64,000 nt of DNA from an uncultured Eubacteriales bacterium (GTDB lineage: Bacteria; Bacillota; Clostridia; Oscillospirales; Acutalibacteraceae), in NCBI GenBank assembly GCA_934486705.1, contig CAKSQS010000006.1, forward strand, positions 1 to 64,000, read 5' to 3'. Below the pieces are notes generated by a model. The model saw only the letters and a program-made list of their open reading frames with translations, searched no databases and was not told the DNA's origin. Of the stretch, positions 32,990 to 42,500 are shown piece by piece; the stretch's first letter is position 1; each line of letters begins with the position of its first letter. A program made the position numbers and the translations under genes.

Positions 32990-33265
32990 ATGGGAAGAAG
33001 CATTAAAAAGGGCCCTTACGTGCAGCCTGTTCTGCTCAAAAGAGTCAAGGAAATGAACGAAGCCGGCGAAAAGAGAGTTCTTAAGACCTGGAGCCGTTCT
33101 TCGACCATATTCCCCGATTTCGTCGGACACACCTTTGCGGTACATGACGGCCGCAAGCACGTTCCGGTTTATGTAACAGAGGATATGGTAGGTCACAAGC
33201 TCGGTGAGTTTGCGCCGACAAGGACCTTTAAAGGTCACGCCGGTTCAAAGACCACCGGTAAGTAA
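32990..33265 (+). CDS. rpsS: Ribosomal protein uS19
   Basis: 91 residues. GRSIKKGPYVQPVLLKRV and GHTFAVHDGRKHVPVY are diagnostic; binds 16S rRNA with S13 in the head. Confidence 0.98.
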   Translation: MGRSIKKGPYVQPVLLKRVKEMNEAGEKRVLKTWSRSSTIFPDFVGHTFAVHDGRKHVPVYVTEDMVGHKLGEFAPTRTFKGHAGSKTTGK

Positions 33266-33288
33266 GCGGCTGAAAGGAGAGTTTAACT

Positions 33289-33627
33289 ATGGAAGCAAGG
33301 GCTACACTTAAATACGCCCGTATTTCACCCCGCAAGGTGAAGATTGTTTTGGATTTAATCCGCAATCAAGACGCTGACAAAGCTATGGCTATACTCAAAT
33401 TTACTCCTAAGTCCGCTTGCGAGTATTTGGAGAAGCTTTTAGCGTCAGCTATGGCTAATGCAGAAAACAATCATAATATGGATGTTTCCCGTCTTTATGT
33501 TGCTGAGTGCTTTGTTTGCCCCGGACCGACTCTTAAGAGAATCCGTCCGAAGGATCACGGCAGAGCCCACAGAATTTTGAAGAGAACAAGCCATGTTACA
33601 ATCGTTCTTAAAGAACGCGAAATCTAA
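33289..33627 (+). CDS. rplV: Ribosomal protein uL22
   Basis: 112 residues. Starts EARATLKYARISPRKVK and has the beta-hairpin GPTLKRIRPKDHGRAHRI that reaches into the exit tunnel, where macrolide-resistance changes occur. Confidence 0.98.
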   Translation: MEARATLKYARISPRKVKIVLDLIRNQDADKAMAILKFTPKSACEYLEKLLASAMANAENNHNMDVSRLYVAECFVCPGPTLKRIRPKDHGRAHRILKRTSHVTIVLKEREI

Positions 33628-33642
33628 GAAGGAGGTTAAGTT

Positions 33643-34308
33643 ATGGGCCAGAAGGTTAATCCGCACGGTTTCCGTGTAGGCGTAATTAAAAACTGGGACT
33701 CACGTTGGTTTGCCAATGACAGCGTTTTCGGCGATACATTGGTTGAGGACTATAACCTCCGCAAGTACCTCAAGAAGACCCTCTTCACAGCAGGTATTGC
33801 AAAAATCGAAATCGAACGTGATGACAAGCGCGTAAGACTTCATATCCACTGCGCAAAGCCGGGTATGGTGATCGGACGCAACGGCAGCGAAATCGAAAAG
33901 CTTCGCGCCACTTGCCAGCAGATGCTCGGCAAGCCGGTTCTTATCAACATTGTTGAAATAAAGAATCCGGATGCTAACGCTCAGCTCGTAGCCGAAAATA
34001 TTGCGGCTCAGCTTGAAAAGCGTATTTCCTTCCGCCGCGCTATGAAGCTCTCCATAGGCAGAGCTATGCGTCTCGGCGTAAAGGGTATAAAAACTCAGGT
34101 TTCGGGTCGCTTGGGCGGCGCTGAAATCGCAAGAAGCGAGCAGTATCATGAGGGAACAATTCCGCTTCAGACCCTGCGTGCCGATATTGACTACGGTTTT
34201 GCCGAGGCAAACACCACCTACGGTCGTATAGGCGTTAAGGTTTGGATCTACAAGGGTGAGGTTCTCGCTGATAACCGCAAGGTTAAAAAGGAAGGAGGCG
34301 CCCGCTGA
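33643..34308 (+). CDS. rpsC: Ribosomal protein uS3
   Basis: 221 residues with a KH domain (GMVIGRNGSEIEKLR) and the S3 C-terminal domain GIKTQVSGRLGGAEIARSE. Part of the mRNA entry helicase. Its stop overlaps the rplP start (TGATG). Confidence 0.98.
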   Translation: MGQKVNPHGFRVGVIKNWDSRWFANDSVFGDTLVEDYNLRKYLKKTLFTAGIAKIEIERDDKRVRLHIHCAKPGMVIGRNGSEIEKLRATCQQMLGKPVLINIVEIKNPDANAQLVAENIAAQLEKRISFRRAMKLSIGRAMRLGVKGIKTQVSGRLGGAEIARSEQYHEGTIPLQTLRADIDYGFAEANTTYGRIGVKVWIYKGEVLADNRKVKKEGGAR

Positions 34309-34733
34309 TGTTAATGCCTAAAAGAGTAAAATACCGCAGAGTTCACCGCGGACGTTTGACCGGCGCTGCTTCACGCGGCATCACCGTAACACACGGCGAT
34401 TTCGGTCTGCAGGCTTTAGAGCCGGCGTGGATCACCTCTAACCAGATAGAGGCTGCGCGTATTGCAATGACCCGTTACATTAAACGTGGCGGTCAGGTTT
34501 GGATAAAGATATTCCCCGATAAGCCGATAACCGAAAAGCCGGCCGAGACCCGAATGGGTTCAGGTAAAGGCTCGCCCGAGTACTGGGTAGCGGTTGTTAA
34601 GCCCGGTCGCGTAATGTTCGAGATCGGCGGTGTTAGCGAGGAATTGGCTCGCGAGGCTATGCGTCTCGCCGCAAACAAGCTTCCTATTAAGTGCAAGTTT
34701 GTAACAAAGCAGGAAATGGGTGGTGAGCAGTAA
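34308..34733 (+). CDS. rplP: Ribosomal protein uL16
   Basis: 141 residues. MPKRVKYRRVHRGR, then PAETRMGSGKGSPEYWVAVV near the tRNA site. The first ATG (34308) is 8 bp from GGAGGC and is preferred; the next one (34314) gives the family's usual N-terminus. Confidence 0.97.
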   Translation: MLMPKRVKYRRVHRGRLTGAASRGITVTHGDFGLQALEPAWITSNQIEAARIAMTRYIKRGGQVWIKIFPDKPITEKPAETRMGSGKGSPEYWVAVVKPGRVMFEIGGVSEELAREAMRLAANKLPIKCKFVTKQEMGGEQ

Positions 34734-34942
34734 TGAATGCAAAGGAAATCAGACAGAACACTTTGCCGGAGCTGAATGACCAGTTGACAAAGCTTAAAGA
34801 GGAATTATTTAATCTGCGTTTCCAACTCGCCATTAACCAGCTCGACAACCCCATGCGTATAGCTGCCGTTAAGAAGGATATCGCCCGCGTTAAGACAATC
34901 ATTCGCGAGAACGAGCTTAAAAACGACAGCACCAACGCTTGA
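34733..34942 (+). CDS. rpmC: Ribosomal protein uL29
   Basis: 69 residues, two helices. LKEELFNLRFQLAINQLDNP is diagnostic. Overlaps the rplP stop by one base. Confidence 0.97.
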   Translation: MNAKEIRQNTLPELNDQLTKLKEELFNLRFQLAINQLDNPMRIAAVKKDIARVKTIIRENELKNDSTNA

Positions 34943-34961
34943 GAGAGGGAGGAAAGGCTAA

Positions 34962-35219
34962 ATGAGCGAAAGAAACCTTCGTAAAACAAGAGTGGGTAAG
35001 GTTGTAAGCGACAAGATGGATAAAACCGTTGTAGTTGCCATTGAGGACAACGTTAAGCACCCGCTTTACAAGAAGATAATTAAAAACACTATCAGACTCA
35101 AAGCTCATGATGAGAACAATTCCTGTGGCGTAGGCGACAGAGTTCTTATTATGGAGACCAGACCACTCTCCAAGGATAAGCGTTGGCGCGTGGCGGAAAT
35201 AATCGAAAAGGCTAAGTAG
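34962..35219 (+). CDS. rpsQ: Ribosomal protein uS17
   Basis: 85 residues, OB fold. RKTRVGKVVSDKMDKTVVVA and HPLYKKIIKNTIRLKAHDE. Primary 16S rRNA binder. Confidence 0.98.
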   Translation: MSERNLRKTRVGKVVSDKMDKTVVVAIEDNVKHPLYKKIIKNTIRLKAHDENNSCGVGDRVLIMETRPLSKDKRWRVAEIIEKAK

Positions 35220-35239
35220 TCTACAAGGAGGAAAACACT

Positions 35240-35608
35240 GTGATACAACAACAGAGTTACCTCAAGGTTGCCGACAATACGGGTGCTAAGGAAATTATGT
35301 GCATCCGCGTTCTTGGAGGCTCCAGAAGGAGGTATGCCAACATTGGCGACGTCATCGTGGCTTCTGTTAAAAAGGCCGCTCCGGGCGGTACTGTAAAGAA
35401 GGGCGATGTAGTAAAGGCGGTTGTGGTTCGTTCTGCAAGAGGTCTTCGTCGTAATGACGGCACATACATCAGATTCGACGAAAATGCGGCTGTTATCATC
35501 CGTGATGACAAGAACCCCCGCGGTACCCGTATTTTCGGGCCGGTAGCCCGTGAGCTGCGTGACAAGGATTACACAAAGATCCTGTCCCTTGCTCCGGAAG
35601 TGCTTTAA
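35240..35608 (+). CDS. rplN: Ribosomal protein uL14
   Basis: 122 residues from a GTG start with CAAGGAGG upstream. IQQQSYLKVADNTGAKEIMC and DDKNPRGTRIFGPVARELR. Contacts RsfS and the 30S subunit. Confidence 0.98.
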   Translation: MIQQQSYLKVADNTGAKEIMCIRVLGGSRRRYANIGDVIVASVKKAAPGGTVKKGDVVKAVVVRSARGLRRNDGTYIRFDENAAVIIRDDKNPRGTRIFGPVARELRDKDYTKILSLAPEVL

Positions 35609-35624
35609 TGGGAGGTAGAAAACA

Positions 35625-35948
35625 ATGAGTAAGCTTCACGTTAAAACAGGTGATACCGTAGTCCTCCTTACAGGAGACAAAAAGGACCGCAAGAAGACCG
35701 GCAAGGTGCTTGAGGTCAGCCCCAAAGAGGGTAAGGTTATAGTTGAGGGCATTAACGTTGTTAAAAAACACGCTAAACCGAAAAAGGCAGGAGATCCGTC
35801 AGGTATAATTGAAACCAACGGCGCTGTTTATGCCTGCAAGGTTCAGGTTGTTTGCCCGAAATGCAATAAGCCCACCAGAGTAGGTACAAAAATCTACGAG
35901 GACGGCAAAAAAGACCGCATGTGCAAAAAATGCGGCGAGACTTTTTAA
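35625..35948 (+). CDS. rplX: Ribosomal protein uL24
   Basis: 107 residues with an N-terminal KOW motif (GDTVVLLTGDKKDRKKTGKV). The C-terminal half has two CxxC pairs (VCPKCNK and MCKKCGE), a zinc-ribbon version of L24. Assembly initiator of the 50S subunit. Confidence 0.97.
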   Translation: MSKLHVKTGDTVVLLTGDKKDRKKTGKVLEVSPKEGKVIVEGINVVKKHAKPKKAGDPSGIIETNGAVYACKVQVVCPKCNKPTRVGTKIYEDGKKDRMCKKCGETF

Positions 35949-35967
35949 GAGATAAGGAGGACATGAC

Positions 35968-36507
35968 ATGTCAATACTGTCGAACGAATATAAAAATTCG
36001 ATCGCTCCCGCACTGATGACAAAATTTGGCTACAAGAGCGTCATGCAGATTCCGAAGCTCGAAAAGGTCGTTATCAATGTAGGCGCCGGCGAGGCCAAGG
36101 AAAACTCCAAGGTCATCGACGCTATTCTGCGAGACCTGAGTCTTATCACCGGTCAGAAGGCAATTCCCTGCCGCGCTAAGAAGTCGGTTGCGAACTTCAA
36201 GCTCCGCGAGGGTATGCCGATCGGTGCGAAGGTAACACTTCGCGGCGAGCGTATGTATGAGTTCATTGAAAGACTTTTCAATGCGGCTCTTCCGCGCGTT
36301 CGCGACTTCAGAGGAATTAACCCCAACGCTTTCGACGGCCGCGGCAACTATGCTATGGGCGTTAAGGAGCAGCTTATTTTCCCTGAAATCGAGTACGATA
36401 AGATCGATAAGGTACGCGGTATGGATATAATTTTTGTCACAACTGCGAAGACAGATGAAGAGGCCCGCGAGTTATTAACGCTTTTGGGCGCTCCGTTTGC
36501 GAGATAA
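35968..36507 (+). CDS. rplE: Ribosomal protein uL5
   Basis: 179 residues. MQIPKLEKVVINVGAGEAKEN and GRGNYAMGVKEQLIFPEIEYD are diagnostic. Binds 5S rRNA and the P-site tRNA. Confidence 0.98.
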   Translation: MSILSNEYKNSIAPALMTKFGYKSVMQIPKLEKVVINVGAGEAKENSKVIDAILRDLSLITGQKAIPCRAKKSVANFKLREGMPIGAKVTLRGERMYEFIERLFNAALPRVRDFRGINPNAFDGRGNYAMGVKEQLIFPEIEYDKIDKVRGMDIIFVTTAKTDEEARELLTLLGAPFAR

Positions 36508-36519
36508 GGAGAAGTAATA

Positions 36520-36705
36520 ATGGCTAAGACTGCTATGAAAGTTAAGCAGGCAAGACCTGCTAAGTTTTCAACAAGAGAGTATAACAGATGCAAAATCTGC
36601 GGCCGCCCACATGCTTATCTTCGCAAGTACGGCATTTGCCGTATATGCTTCAGAGAGCTTGCTTATAAAGGCGAGATCCCCGGAGTGAAGAAGGCCAGTT
36701 GGTAA
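36520..36705 (+). CDS. rpsN: Ribosomal protein uS14, zinc type
   Basis: 61 residues, the short zinc-binding form with CKIC...CRIC. Presence of the zinc form as the operon copy is typical of Firmicutes. Confidence 0.97.
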   Translation: MAKTAMKVKQARPAKFSTREYNRCKICGRPHAYLRKYGICRICFRELAYKGEIPGVKKASW

Positions 36706-36732
36706 GGCACAAAGCTGAAGGAGGTTGACGGC

Positions 36733-37131
36733 ATGCAAATCAGCGATACAATCGCGGATATGCTTACGAGAATTCGTAATGCATCCGCTGCAAAGCATGA
36801 TTCGGTAGATGTTCCGGCGTCAAACGTAAAAAAGGCAATCGCTCAGATTTTACTTGACGAGGGTTACATCTCAGGCTTTCAGGTCGAAGAAGACGGAAAG
36901 CAGGGCGTAATTCATATTACATTGAAGTACGGCCAGAATAAATCGCAGGTTATAAGCGGCATTAGAAGAGTTTCTAAGCCCGGCTTGCGTATCTACACAA
37001 ACGTAGAGGATATGCCCAAGGTTATGAAAGGCCTCGGCATAGCTATTCTTTCCACCTCTAAGGGTATAATGACAGACAAGCAGGCACGCAAAGCCAACGT
37101 CGGCGGCGAAGTCCTCGCTTTCGTCTGGTAA
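36733..37131 (+). CDS. rpsH: Ribosomal protein uS8
   Basis: 132 residues. ISDTIADMLTRIRNASAAKH and ILSTSKGIMTDKQARKANVGG. In E. coli S8 represses the spc operon by binding its mRNA. Confidence 0.98.
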   Translation: MQISDTIADMLTRIRNASAAKHDSVDVPASNVKKAIAQILLDEGYISGFQVEEDGKQGVIHITLKYGQNKSQVISGIRRVSKPGLRIYTNVEDMPKVMKGLGIAILSTSKGIMTDKQARKANVGGEVLAFVW

Positions 37132-37145
37132 GGAGGTGCGAGAGG

Positions 37146-37694
37146 ATGTCAAGAATAGGAAAGAAACCTATCGCAATCCCTGCCGGTGTTGAGGTTAAGG
37201 TTGACGGCAGCAAGGTGACCGTAAAGGGCCCCAAGGGTACGCTTGAAAGCACCTTTAATCACGAGATTAACATTGCGCTTGAGGGCAATGAAATAATCGT
37301 GACCCGCCCGACCGATGACAAAAATCACCGTGCGCTCCACGGTCTTACCCGTACCCTTATTCACAATATGGTTGAGGGTGTTACCAACGGCTACTCAAAA
37401 ACGCTTGAGGTAAACGGCGTAGGTTACCGTGCTCAGAAGCAGGGCAAAAATCTTGTAATGAACCTCGGATATTCTCATCAGGTAATCGTTCCTGAGGTTC
37501 CGGGAATCACCATTGACGTACCGACTCCCAACCAGGTAGTTATAAGCGGTGCGGATAAGCAGCAGGTCGGCCAGTTTGCCGCGGAAGTTCGCGAGAAGCG
37601 TCCGCCTGAGCCTTATAAGGGCAAGGGCATTAAGTACGCCGACGAGCATATCCGCCGCAAGGAAGGTAAAGCCGGCAAGGGTGCTAAGAAATAA
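37146..37694 (+). CDS. rplF: Ribosomal protein uL6
   Basis: 182 residues. MSRIGKKPIAIPAGVEVKV and KRPPEPYKGKGIKYADEHIR. Near the GTPase-associated centre. Confidence 0.98.
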   Translation: MSRIGKKPIAIPAGVEVKVDGSKVTVKGPKGTLESTFNHEINIALEGNEIIVTRPTDDKNHRALHGLTRTLIHNMVEGVTNGYSKTLEVNGVGYRAQKQGKNLVMNLGYSHQVIVPEVPGITIDVPTPNQVVISGADKQQVGQFAAEVREKRPPEPYKGKGIKYADEHIRRKEGKAGKGAKK

Positions 37695-37712
37695 TAAAGG
37701 AGTGTATAAACG

Positions 37713-38072
37713 ATGGTTACAAGACCAAACAGCAATCAGGCAAGACTTAAGCGTCACGCCCGCGTCCGCTCTAAGGTCAGCGGTACGGCGGCTTGTCCTC
37801 GCCTTGATGTATTCCGCTCCAACAGCAACATTTACGCCCAGCTTATCGACGATGTAAACGGCGTTACACTCGCAGCCGCTTCTTCCAACGAGAAGGATTT
37901 CGGAATTTCCGGCGGCAACAAAGAGGGCGCTCACAAGGTTGGAAAGTTAATTGCTGAACGTGCCGCAGAAAAGGGCATCACCGAGGTTGTTTTTGACCGC
38001 GGCGGATACATTTATCACGGCCGTGTCAAGGAGCTTGCCGAAGGTGCCCGCGAGGGCGGACTCAAGTTCTGA
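37713..38072 (+). CDS. rplR: Ribosomal protein uL18
   Basis: 119 residues. RLKRHARVRSKVSGTAACPR and FDRGGYIYHGRVKELAEGAR. Binds 5S rRNA. Confidence 0.98.
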   Translation: MVTRPNSNQARLKRHARVRSKVSGTAACPRLDVFRSNSNIYAQLIDDVNGVTLAAASSNEKDFGISGGNKEGAHKVGKLIAERAAEKGITEVVFDRGGYIYHGRVKELAEGAREGGLKF

Positions 38073-38087
38073 TAAGGAGGAATACTT

Positions 38088-38591
38088 TTGGCTACAAATA
38101 TTGACGCATCAACATTAGATTTAAAAGAGCGCGTAGTTTCCATAAACCGTGTTTCCAAGACCGTTAAGGGCGGACGTATTATGAAGTTCGCAGCGCTTGT
38201 GGTTGTAGGAGACGGCAACGGCATTGTAGGCTATGGGCTCGGTAAGGCGGGCGAAGTTCCGGACGCTATACGCAAGGGAATTGAAGACGCTAAAAAGAAT
38301 CTTATAAAGGTATCCTTAAAGGGTACAACAATTCCGCACGAGGTTATAGGCGAATTCGGCGCAGGCCGCGTTCTTCTGAAGCCCGCAGCTCCCGGTACCG
38401 GCGTTATTGCCGGCGGCGCTGTTCGTGCGGTAGTTGAGACTGTCGGTATTTCCGACATTCGTACCAAGGCTTTAAGATCGAACAATCCCTGCAACGTTGT
38501 TCGCGCCACTGTTGCCGGCCTCGCATCGCTTCGCAGCGCCGAGGAAGTAGCAGCAGTACGCGGCAAGTCTGTCAAGGAAATCATTGGTTAA
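38088..38591 (+). CDS. rpsE: Ribosomal protein uS5
   Basis: 167 residues from a TTG start with AAGGAGG upstream. LKERVVSINRVSKTVKGGR and the GYGLGKAGEVPDAIRKGIED block. Important for decoding accuracy. Confidence 0.98.
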   Translation: MATNIDASTLDLKERVVSINRVSKTVKGGRIMKFAALVVVGDGNGIVGYGLGKAGEVPDAIRKGIEDAKKNLIKVSLKGTTIPHEVIGEFGAGRVLLKPAAPGTGVIAGGAVRAVVETVGISDIRTKALRSNNPCNVVRATVAGLASLRSAEEVAAVRGKSVKEIIG

Positions 38592-38605
38592 GGAGGAGCA
38601 GCGTT

Positions 38606-38803
38606 ATGGCAACAAAAAAGGCTGCCGGCCTTAAAGTAAAGCTGGTAAAAAGCACCATAGGTGCTAAAAAGGATCAGATAGCTACCGCAAACGCTCTCGG
38701 TCTTTTCAAAATCGGCGATGAGAAAATTCAGCCGGATAACGAGCAGACCAAGGGTAAGATCAACAAGATTTCTCATCTTGTTGAGGTTACGGCCGCAAAA
38801 TGA
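38606..38803 (+). CDS. rpmD: Ribosomal protein uL30
   Basis: 65 residues. LKVKLVKSTIGAKKDQIATA and KINKISHLVEV are typical. Confidence 0.96.
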   Translation: MATKKAAGLKVKLVKSTIGAKKDQIATANALGLFKIGDEKIQPDNEQTKGKINKISHLVEVTAAK

Positions 38804-38866
38804 TTTTATCCGCATGTGGCGGAAATGCGGTTTTAACCGCGCGAATTAAGCAAGGAGGTGCGAACA

Positions 38867-39307
38867 ATGAAAATGCATGAATTATCTCCGGCTTTCGGCT
38901 CTACAAAAGAGGCGAAGCGTATAGGCAGAGGTCACGGCTCGGGCAACGGCAAAACTGCCGGTAAGGGACATAAGGGTCAGAAAGCCCGTGCGGGTCACGG
39001 TATGCGACCCGGCTTTGAAGGCGGTCAGATGCCGCTGCAAAGACGTATTCCTAAGCGTGGCTTCAATAATATTTTTGCCGAGGAATGGATAGCGATCAAC
39101 CTTTCCGCACTTGAGGTGTTCGAGGACGGCGCAACGGTTGACGCTGCAGCTTTGGCTGACAAGGGTATAGTAAAGAAAGCAAACCTTCCCATTAAGGTTT
39201 TGGCTAACGGAAAGCTTACAAAGAAGCTCACCGTTAAGGCGAACGCTTTCTCTGCGTCTGCTGCTGAAAAAATCAATTCAGTCGGCGGAAAGGCTGAGGT
39301 GATCTGA
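38867..39307 (+). CDS. rplO: Ribosomal protein uL15
   Basis: 146 residues. MKMHELSPAFGSTKEAKRIG, then a Gly-rich GRGHGSGNGKTAGKGHKGQK segment. Start at 38867 is 7 bp from AAGGAGGTG. It overlaps secY by one base. Confidence 0.97.
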   Translation: MKMHELSPAFGSTKEAKRIGRGHGSGNGKTAGKGHKGQKARAGHGMRPGFEGGQMPLQRRIPKRGFNNIFAEEWIAINLSALEVFEDGATVDAAALADKGIVKKANLPIKVLANGKLTKKLTVKANAFSASAAEKINSVGGKAEVI

Positions 39308-40584
39308 TGTTAGAAACATTAAGAAACGCCTGGAAAATAAAAGAAATTCGTAATAAGATTCTTTTTACCGTTTTCATCGTTTTGATTTTCCGTATCGGCT
39401 CGGTTATTCCGGTACCGTATATCGACGTTGCCGCTTTAAAATCCGCAACCGAATCGGGAACAACGAATGAATTTTTCAGCTACCTGTCTATTCTTACCGG
39501 AGGCGGTCTTGAGTACGGCGCAATATTCGCAATGTCTGTTACCCCGTACATCAACTCCTCAATTATAGTACAGCTTCTGTGCGTTGCAATACCCGCTCTT
39601 GAAAGACTTTCAAAAGAGGGTGAGGAAGGCCAGAAGAAGTTAGCCCAGATAACCCGTTACACAACGGTTGCTCTGGCACTCATTCAAGGTACGGCATATT
39701 TCTTCTATCTCAAAAACAGCAACTATTTGAGCGTATCCGGCGGTGTCGTTATATTTGCGGCGTTCGTTATAATACTTGCCTTTACGGCAGGCTCGGCGCT
39801 TGTAATGTGGCTTGGCGAGCAGATAGACGTTAAGGGTATCGGCAACGGTATTTCAATACTGCTTTTCGCAGGTATTATTTCCCGCGGTCCGCAGGCTCTT
39901 AACACACTTATCGCTTACTGGAAGCTCGATAAGCAGGTTGCGGTTGTAGGAATAGTAGTTATGTTCTTACTGGTTATAGCTTTCATCGTTTGGATGACCG
40001 AGGCGGAGCGCCGTATTCCGGTGCAGTATGCTAAACGTGTTGTAGGCAATAAGATGTACGGCGGACAGAACACCCACATTCCGATCAAGGTCAATATGTC
40101 GGGCGTTATGCCGATAATCTTTGCCTCGAGCATACTTATGCTCCCCACGATGATACTTTCGTTCATGAAGAACGAGAACAACTGGTTCTATAAGGTACTA
40201 AAGCTTTTCAGCGTTCAGGGCGTTTTCTACGCGGTAATCTATTTCATTCTGATAATCGGTTTTGCTTACTTCTATGCAACAATCCAGTTTAATCCGATTG
40301 AAATGGCAAACAACCTGCGTAAAAACGGCGGCGCAATACCGGGTATACGTCCCGGCAAGTCCACTTCGGACTTCATTTCAAAGATTTTGTCAAGAATAAC
40401 GCTTATGGGTGCTATATTCTTAAGTGTTATAGCTATCCTGCCCATACTTATCGGCAGCGTCGGCGGAATCAACATTTCCCTCGGCGGTACGTCGGTACTC
40501 ATTATGGTAGGCGTTGCGCTTGACACTGTCCGTAATCTTGAATCCCAGATGATGATGCGTCATTACAAGGGATTCCTCGATTAA
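39307..40584 (+). CDS. secY: Preprotein translocase channel SecY
   Basis: 425 residues with ten membrane helices. RIGSVIPVPYIDV at the start, the plug and TVALALIQG region, and TEAERRIPVQYAKR in loop C5-type, where SecA and the ribosome contact. Forms the protein-conducting channel with SecE and SecG. Placed between rplO and adk as usual in the spc operon. Confidence 0.98.
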   Translation: MLETLRNAWKIKEIRNKILFTVFIVLIFRIGSVIPVPYIDVAALKSATESGTTNEFFSYLSILTGGGLEYGAIFAMSVTPYINSSIIVQLLCVAIPALERLSKEGEEGQKKLAQITRYTTVALALIQGTAYFFYLKNSNYLSVSGGVVIFAAFVIILAFTAGSALVMWLGEQIDVKGIGNGISILLFAGIISRGPQALNTLIAYWKLDKQVAVVGIVVMFLLVIAFIVWMTEAERRIPVQYAKRVVGNKMYGGQNTHIPIKVNMSGVMPIIFASSILMLPTMILSFMKNENNWFYKVLKLFSVQGVFYAVIYFILIIGFAYFYATIQFNPIEMANNLRKNGGAIPGIRPGKSTSDFISKILSRITLMGAIFLSVIAILPILIGSVGGINISLGGTSVLIMVGVALDTVRNLESQMMMRHYKGFLD

Positions 40585-40603
40585 GAATAAGGAGTATTAA
40601 ATT

Positions 40604-41242
40604 ATGAAGCTCATTCTTTTGGGAGCACCGGGCGCCGGTAAAGGCACCCAGGCTGAGATAATCTCAGAAAAATATAATATTCCGACCATTTCCACCGGCA
40701 ACATTATTCGTGCTGCACTTAAAAACGGAACGGAAATGGGACTGAAAGCAAAATCATATATCGACGCGGGCGAGCTTGTTCCCGATGATGTCGTTATAGG
40801 CATCATTAAGGAGCGTTTAGCTGAAAGCGACTGTGCAAACGGTTACATTTTAGACGGCTTCCCGCGCACGATTCCGCAGGCAGAAGCGCTTGACGAAATG
40901 GGCTTCGGTATCGACGCCGCACTCTCAATTGAGGTTGCGGACAGCGAGATAGTAAAGCGTATGTCGGGCAGACGCGTTTGCGAAAAATGCGGCGCCAGCT
41001 ACCACACCGAGTATAAAAAACCGGCTGAAGAGGGCGTTTGCAATTCCTGCGGCGGCGCGCTTGTTATCCGTAAGGACGACGAGCCCGAAACCGTGAAAAA
41101 CAGACTTAACGTTTATCACGAGCAGACCGAGCCGCTGAAAGATTATTACAAGAACTGCGGAAAACTCATCACTGTCGAGGGGCAGGACGAGGTTAAGGAT
41201 ACTACCCGTCTTGTACTCGAGGCGTTGGAGAAAAATATATGA
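40604..41242 (+). CDS. adk: Adenylate kinase, zinc type
   Basis: 212 residues. P-loop GAPGAGKGTQ, DGFPRT, and a LID domain with four Cys (CEKC and CNSC) that bind zinc, as in Gram-positive enzymes. Makes 2 ADP from ATP and AMP. Overlaps map by 4 bp. Confidence 0.97.
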   Translation: MKLILLGAPGAGKGTQAEIISEKYNIPTISTGNIIRAALKNGTEMGLKAKSYIDAGELVPDDVVIGIIKERLAESDCANGYILDGFPRTIPQAEALDEMGFGIDAALSIEVADSEIVKRMSGRRVCEKCGASYHTEYKKPAEEGVCNSCGGALVIRKDDEPETVKNRLNVYHEQTEPLKDYYKNCGKLITVEGQDEVKDTTRLVLEALEKNI

Positions 41243-41988
41243 TAGTGCTTAAAACCGGCCGCGAGCTTAAAATAATGAAAGAGGCTTGCAGTATATCGGC
41301 CGGAGCATTAGAGGTAGCCGGCAAAGCGGTAGAGCCCGGAGTAACAACGGCTGAGATCGACCGTCTGGCGGAGGAATACATCCGACGTCGCGGCGGCGAG
41401 CCCAACTTTAAAAATTACGAGGGCTACCCCGCTACTGCCTGTATATCTATTAACAACGAGGTAATTCACGGCATACCTTCCGAAAAGCGCAAGCTGCGCG
41501 CCGGCGATATAGTAAGTATCGACCTCGGCGCTAAGTTCGACGGGTATCACGGCGATAACGCCGCCACTTTCGCCTGCGGGGATGTATCTCCGGAAGCGAA
41601 GCGGCTGATGGACACAACGCGCGAAAGCCTTTACGAGGGAATACGCGCAGCGTGTGCGGGCGGCAGAATCGGTGATATAGGTCACGCTGTTCAGAGTTAT
41701 GTTGAGGCGCGTGGGTATTCGGTCGTGCGGCAGTTTGTCGGTCACGGCGTGGGTACGCACCTGCATGAAGCTCCCGAGGTTCCCAATTTCGGCACACCCG
41801 GCAGGGGAATACGCCTGATGCCCGGAATGACCATAGCAATAGAACCGATGGTAAACGCCGGAGGTTACGATGTTAAGGTTCAGCCGGACGGGTGGACTGT
41901 TTTAACCAAGGACGGCTCGCTTTCCGCTCACTTTGAGCATACGATAGTGATAACCGCCGACGGTCCTAAAATTATGACCGTGGTTTGA
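41239..41988 (+). CDS. map: Methionine aminopeptidase type I
   Basis: 249 residues. Metal ligands lie in SIDLGAKFDGYHGDNA (two Asp), GHGVGTHLHEAPEVPN (His), AIEPMVNAG (Glu) and SAHFEHTIV (Glu). Removes initiator Met from new proteins. No N-terminal extension for ribosome binding. Confidence 0.97.
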   Translation: MIVLKTGRELKIMKEACSISAGALEVAGKAVEPGVTTAEIDRLAEEYIRRRGGEPNFKNYEGYPATACISINNEVIHGIPSEKRKLRAGDIVSIDLGAKFDGYHGDNAATFACGDVSPEAKRLMDTTRESLYEGIRAACAGGRIGDIGHAVQSYVEARGYSVVRQFVGHGVGTHLHEAPEVPNFGTPGRGIRLMPGMTIAIEPMVNAGGYDVKVQPDGWTVLTKDGSLSAHFEHTIVITADGPKIMTVV

Positions 41989-41998
41989 GGAAACGCTT

Positions 41999-42259
41999 AT
42001 GGTGGGTCGCATAGTCTTTTCAAAGGCGGGGCGCGATAAAAACCACCTTATGGTGGTGGTGAGCGCGGATGATAAATTCCTTTACCTTTGCGACGGTAAG
42101 GAACGCCCGCTTGAAAAACCGAAACGCAAAAATGTGAAGCACACAGCGTTTACAAACACAATTCTTGATGAAAACAGTTATAAAACCAATAAGGCTTTGA
42201 GGCGGGAATTAGCCCGACTCAGGGACGAAGGCTTGAAAGGGAGGAACCAAAGTGTCTAA
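41999..42259 (+). CDS. KOW-domain RNA-binding protein (L14e-like)
   Basis: 86 residues. VGRIVFSKAGRDKNHLMVVV is a KOW motif like that of eukaryotic/archaeal L14e. The gene between map and infA is a constant feature of clostridial spc/alpha operons, but its role on the ribosome is not established. It overlaps infA by 8 bp. Confidence 0.88.
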   Translation: MVGRIVFSKAGRDKNHLMVVVSADDKFLYLCDGKERPLEKPKRKNVKHTAFTNTILDENSYKTNKALRRELARLRDEGLKGRNQSV

Positions 42260-42470
42260 AGAAGATATGATAGAGCTTGAAGGCGTCGTTGTTGAGGCAA
42301 TGCCTAACGCAATGTTCAAGGTAGAAATCCAGGGGGGACATATTATCCTCGCCCATATATCGGGAAAGCTCCGTATGAATTTCATACGTATACTCCCGGG
42401 CGACAAGGTGACTGTTGAAATGTCTCCGTACGATCTTTCAAAGGGTCGCATAACCTGGCGTTCAAAATAA
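42252..42470 (+). CDS. infA: Translation initiation factor IF-1
   Basis: 72 residues from a GTG start (GGGAGG upstream). SKEDMIELEGVVVEAMPNAM and YDLSKGRITWR are diagnostic; OB fold that occupies the A site during initiation. Confidence 0.97.
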   Translation: MSKEDMIELEGVVVEAMPNAMFKVEIQGGHIILAHISGKLRMNFIRILPGDKVTVEMSPYDLSKGRITWRSK

Positions 42471-42500
42471 CAGTCAAAAATTTAAGGAGGTATAATCCAA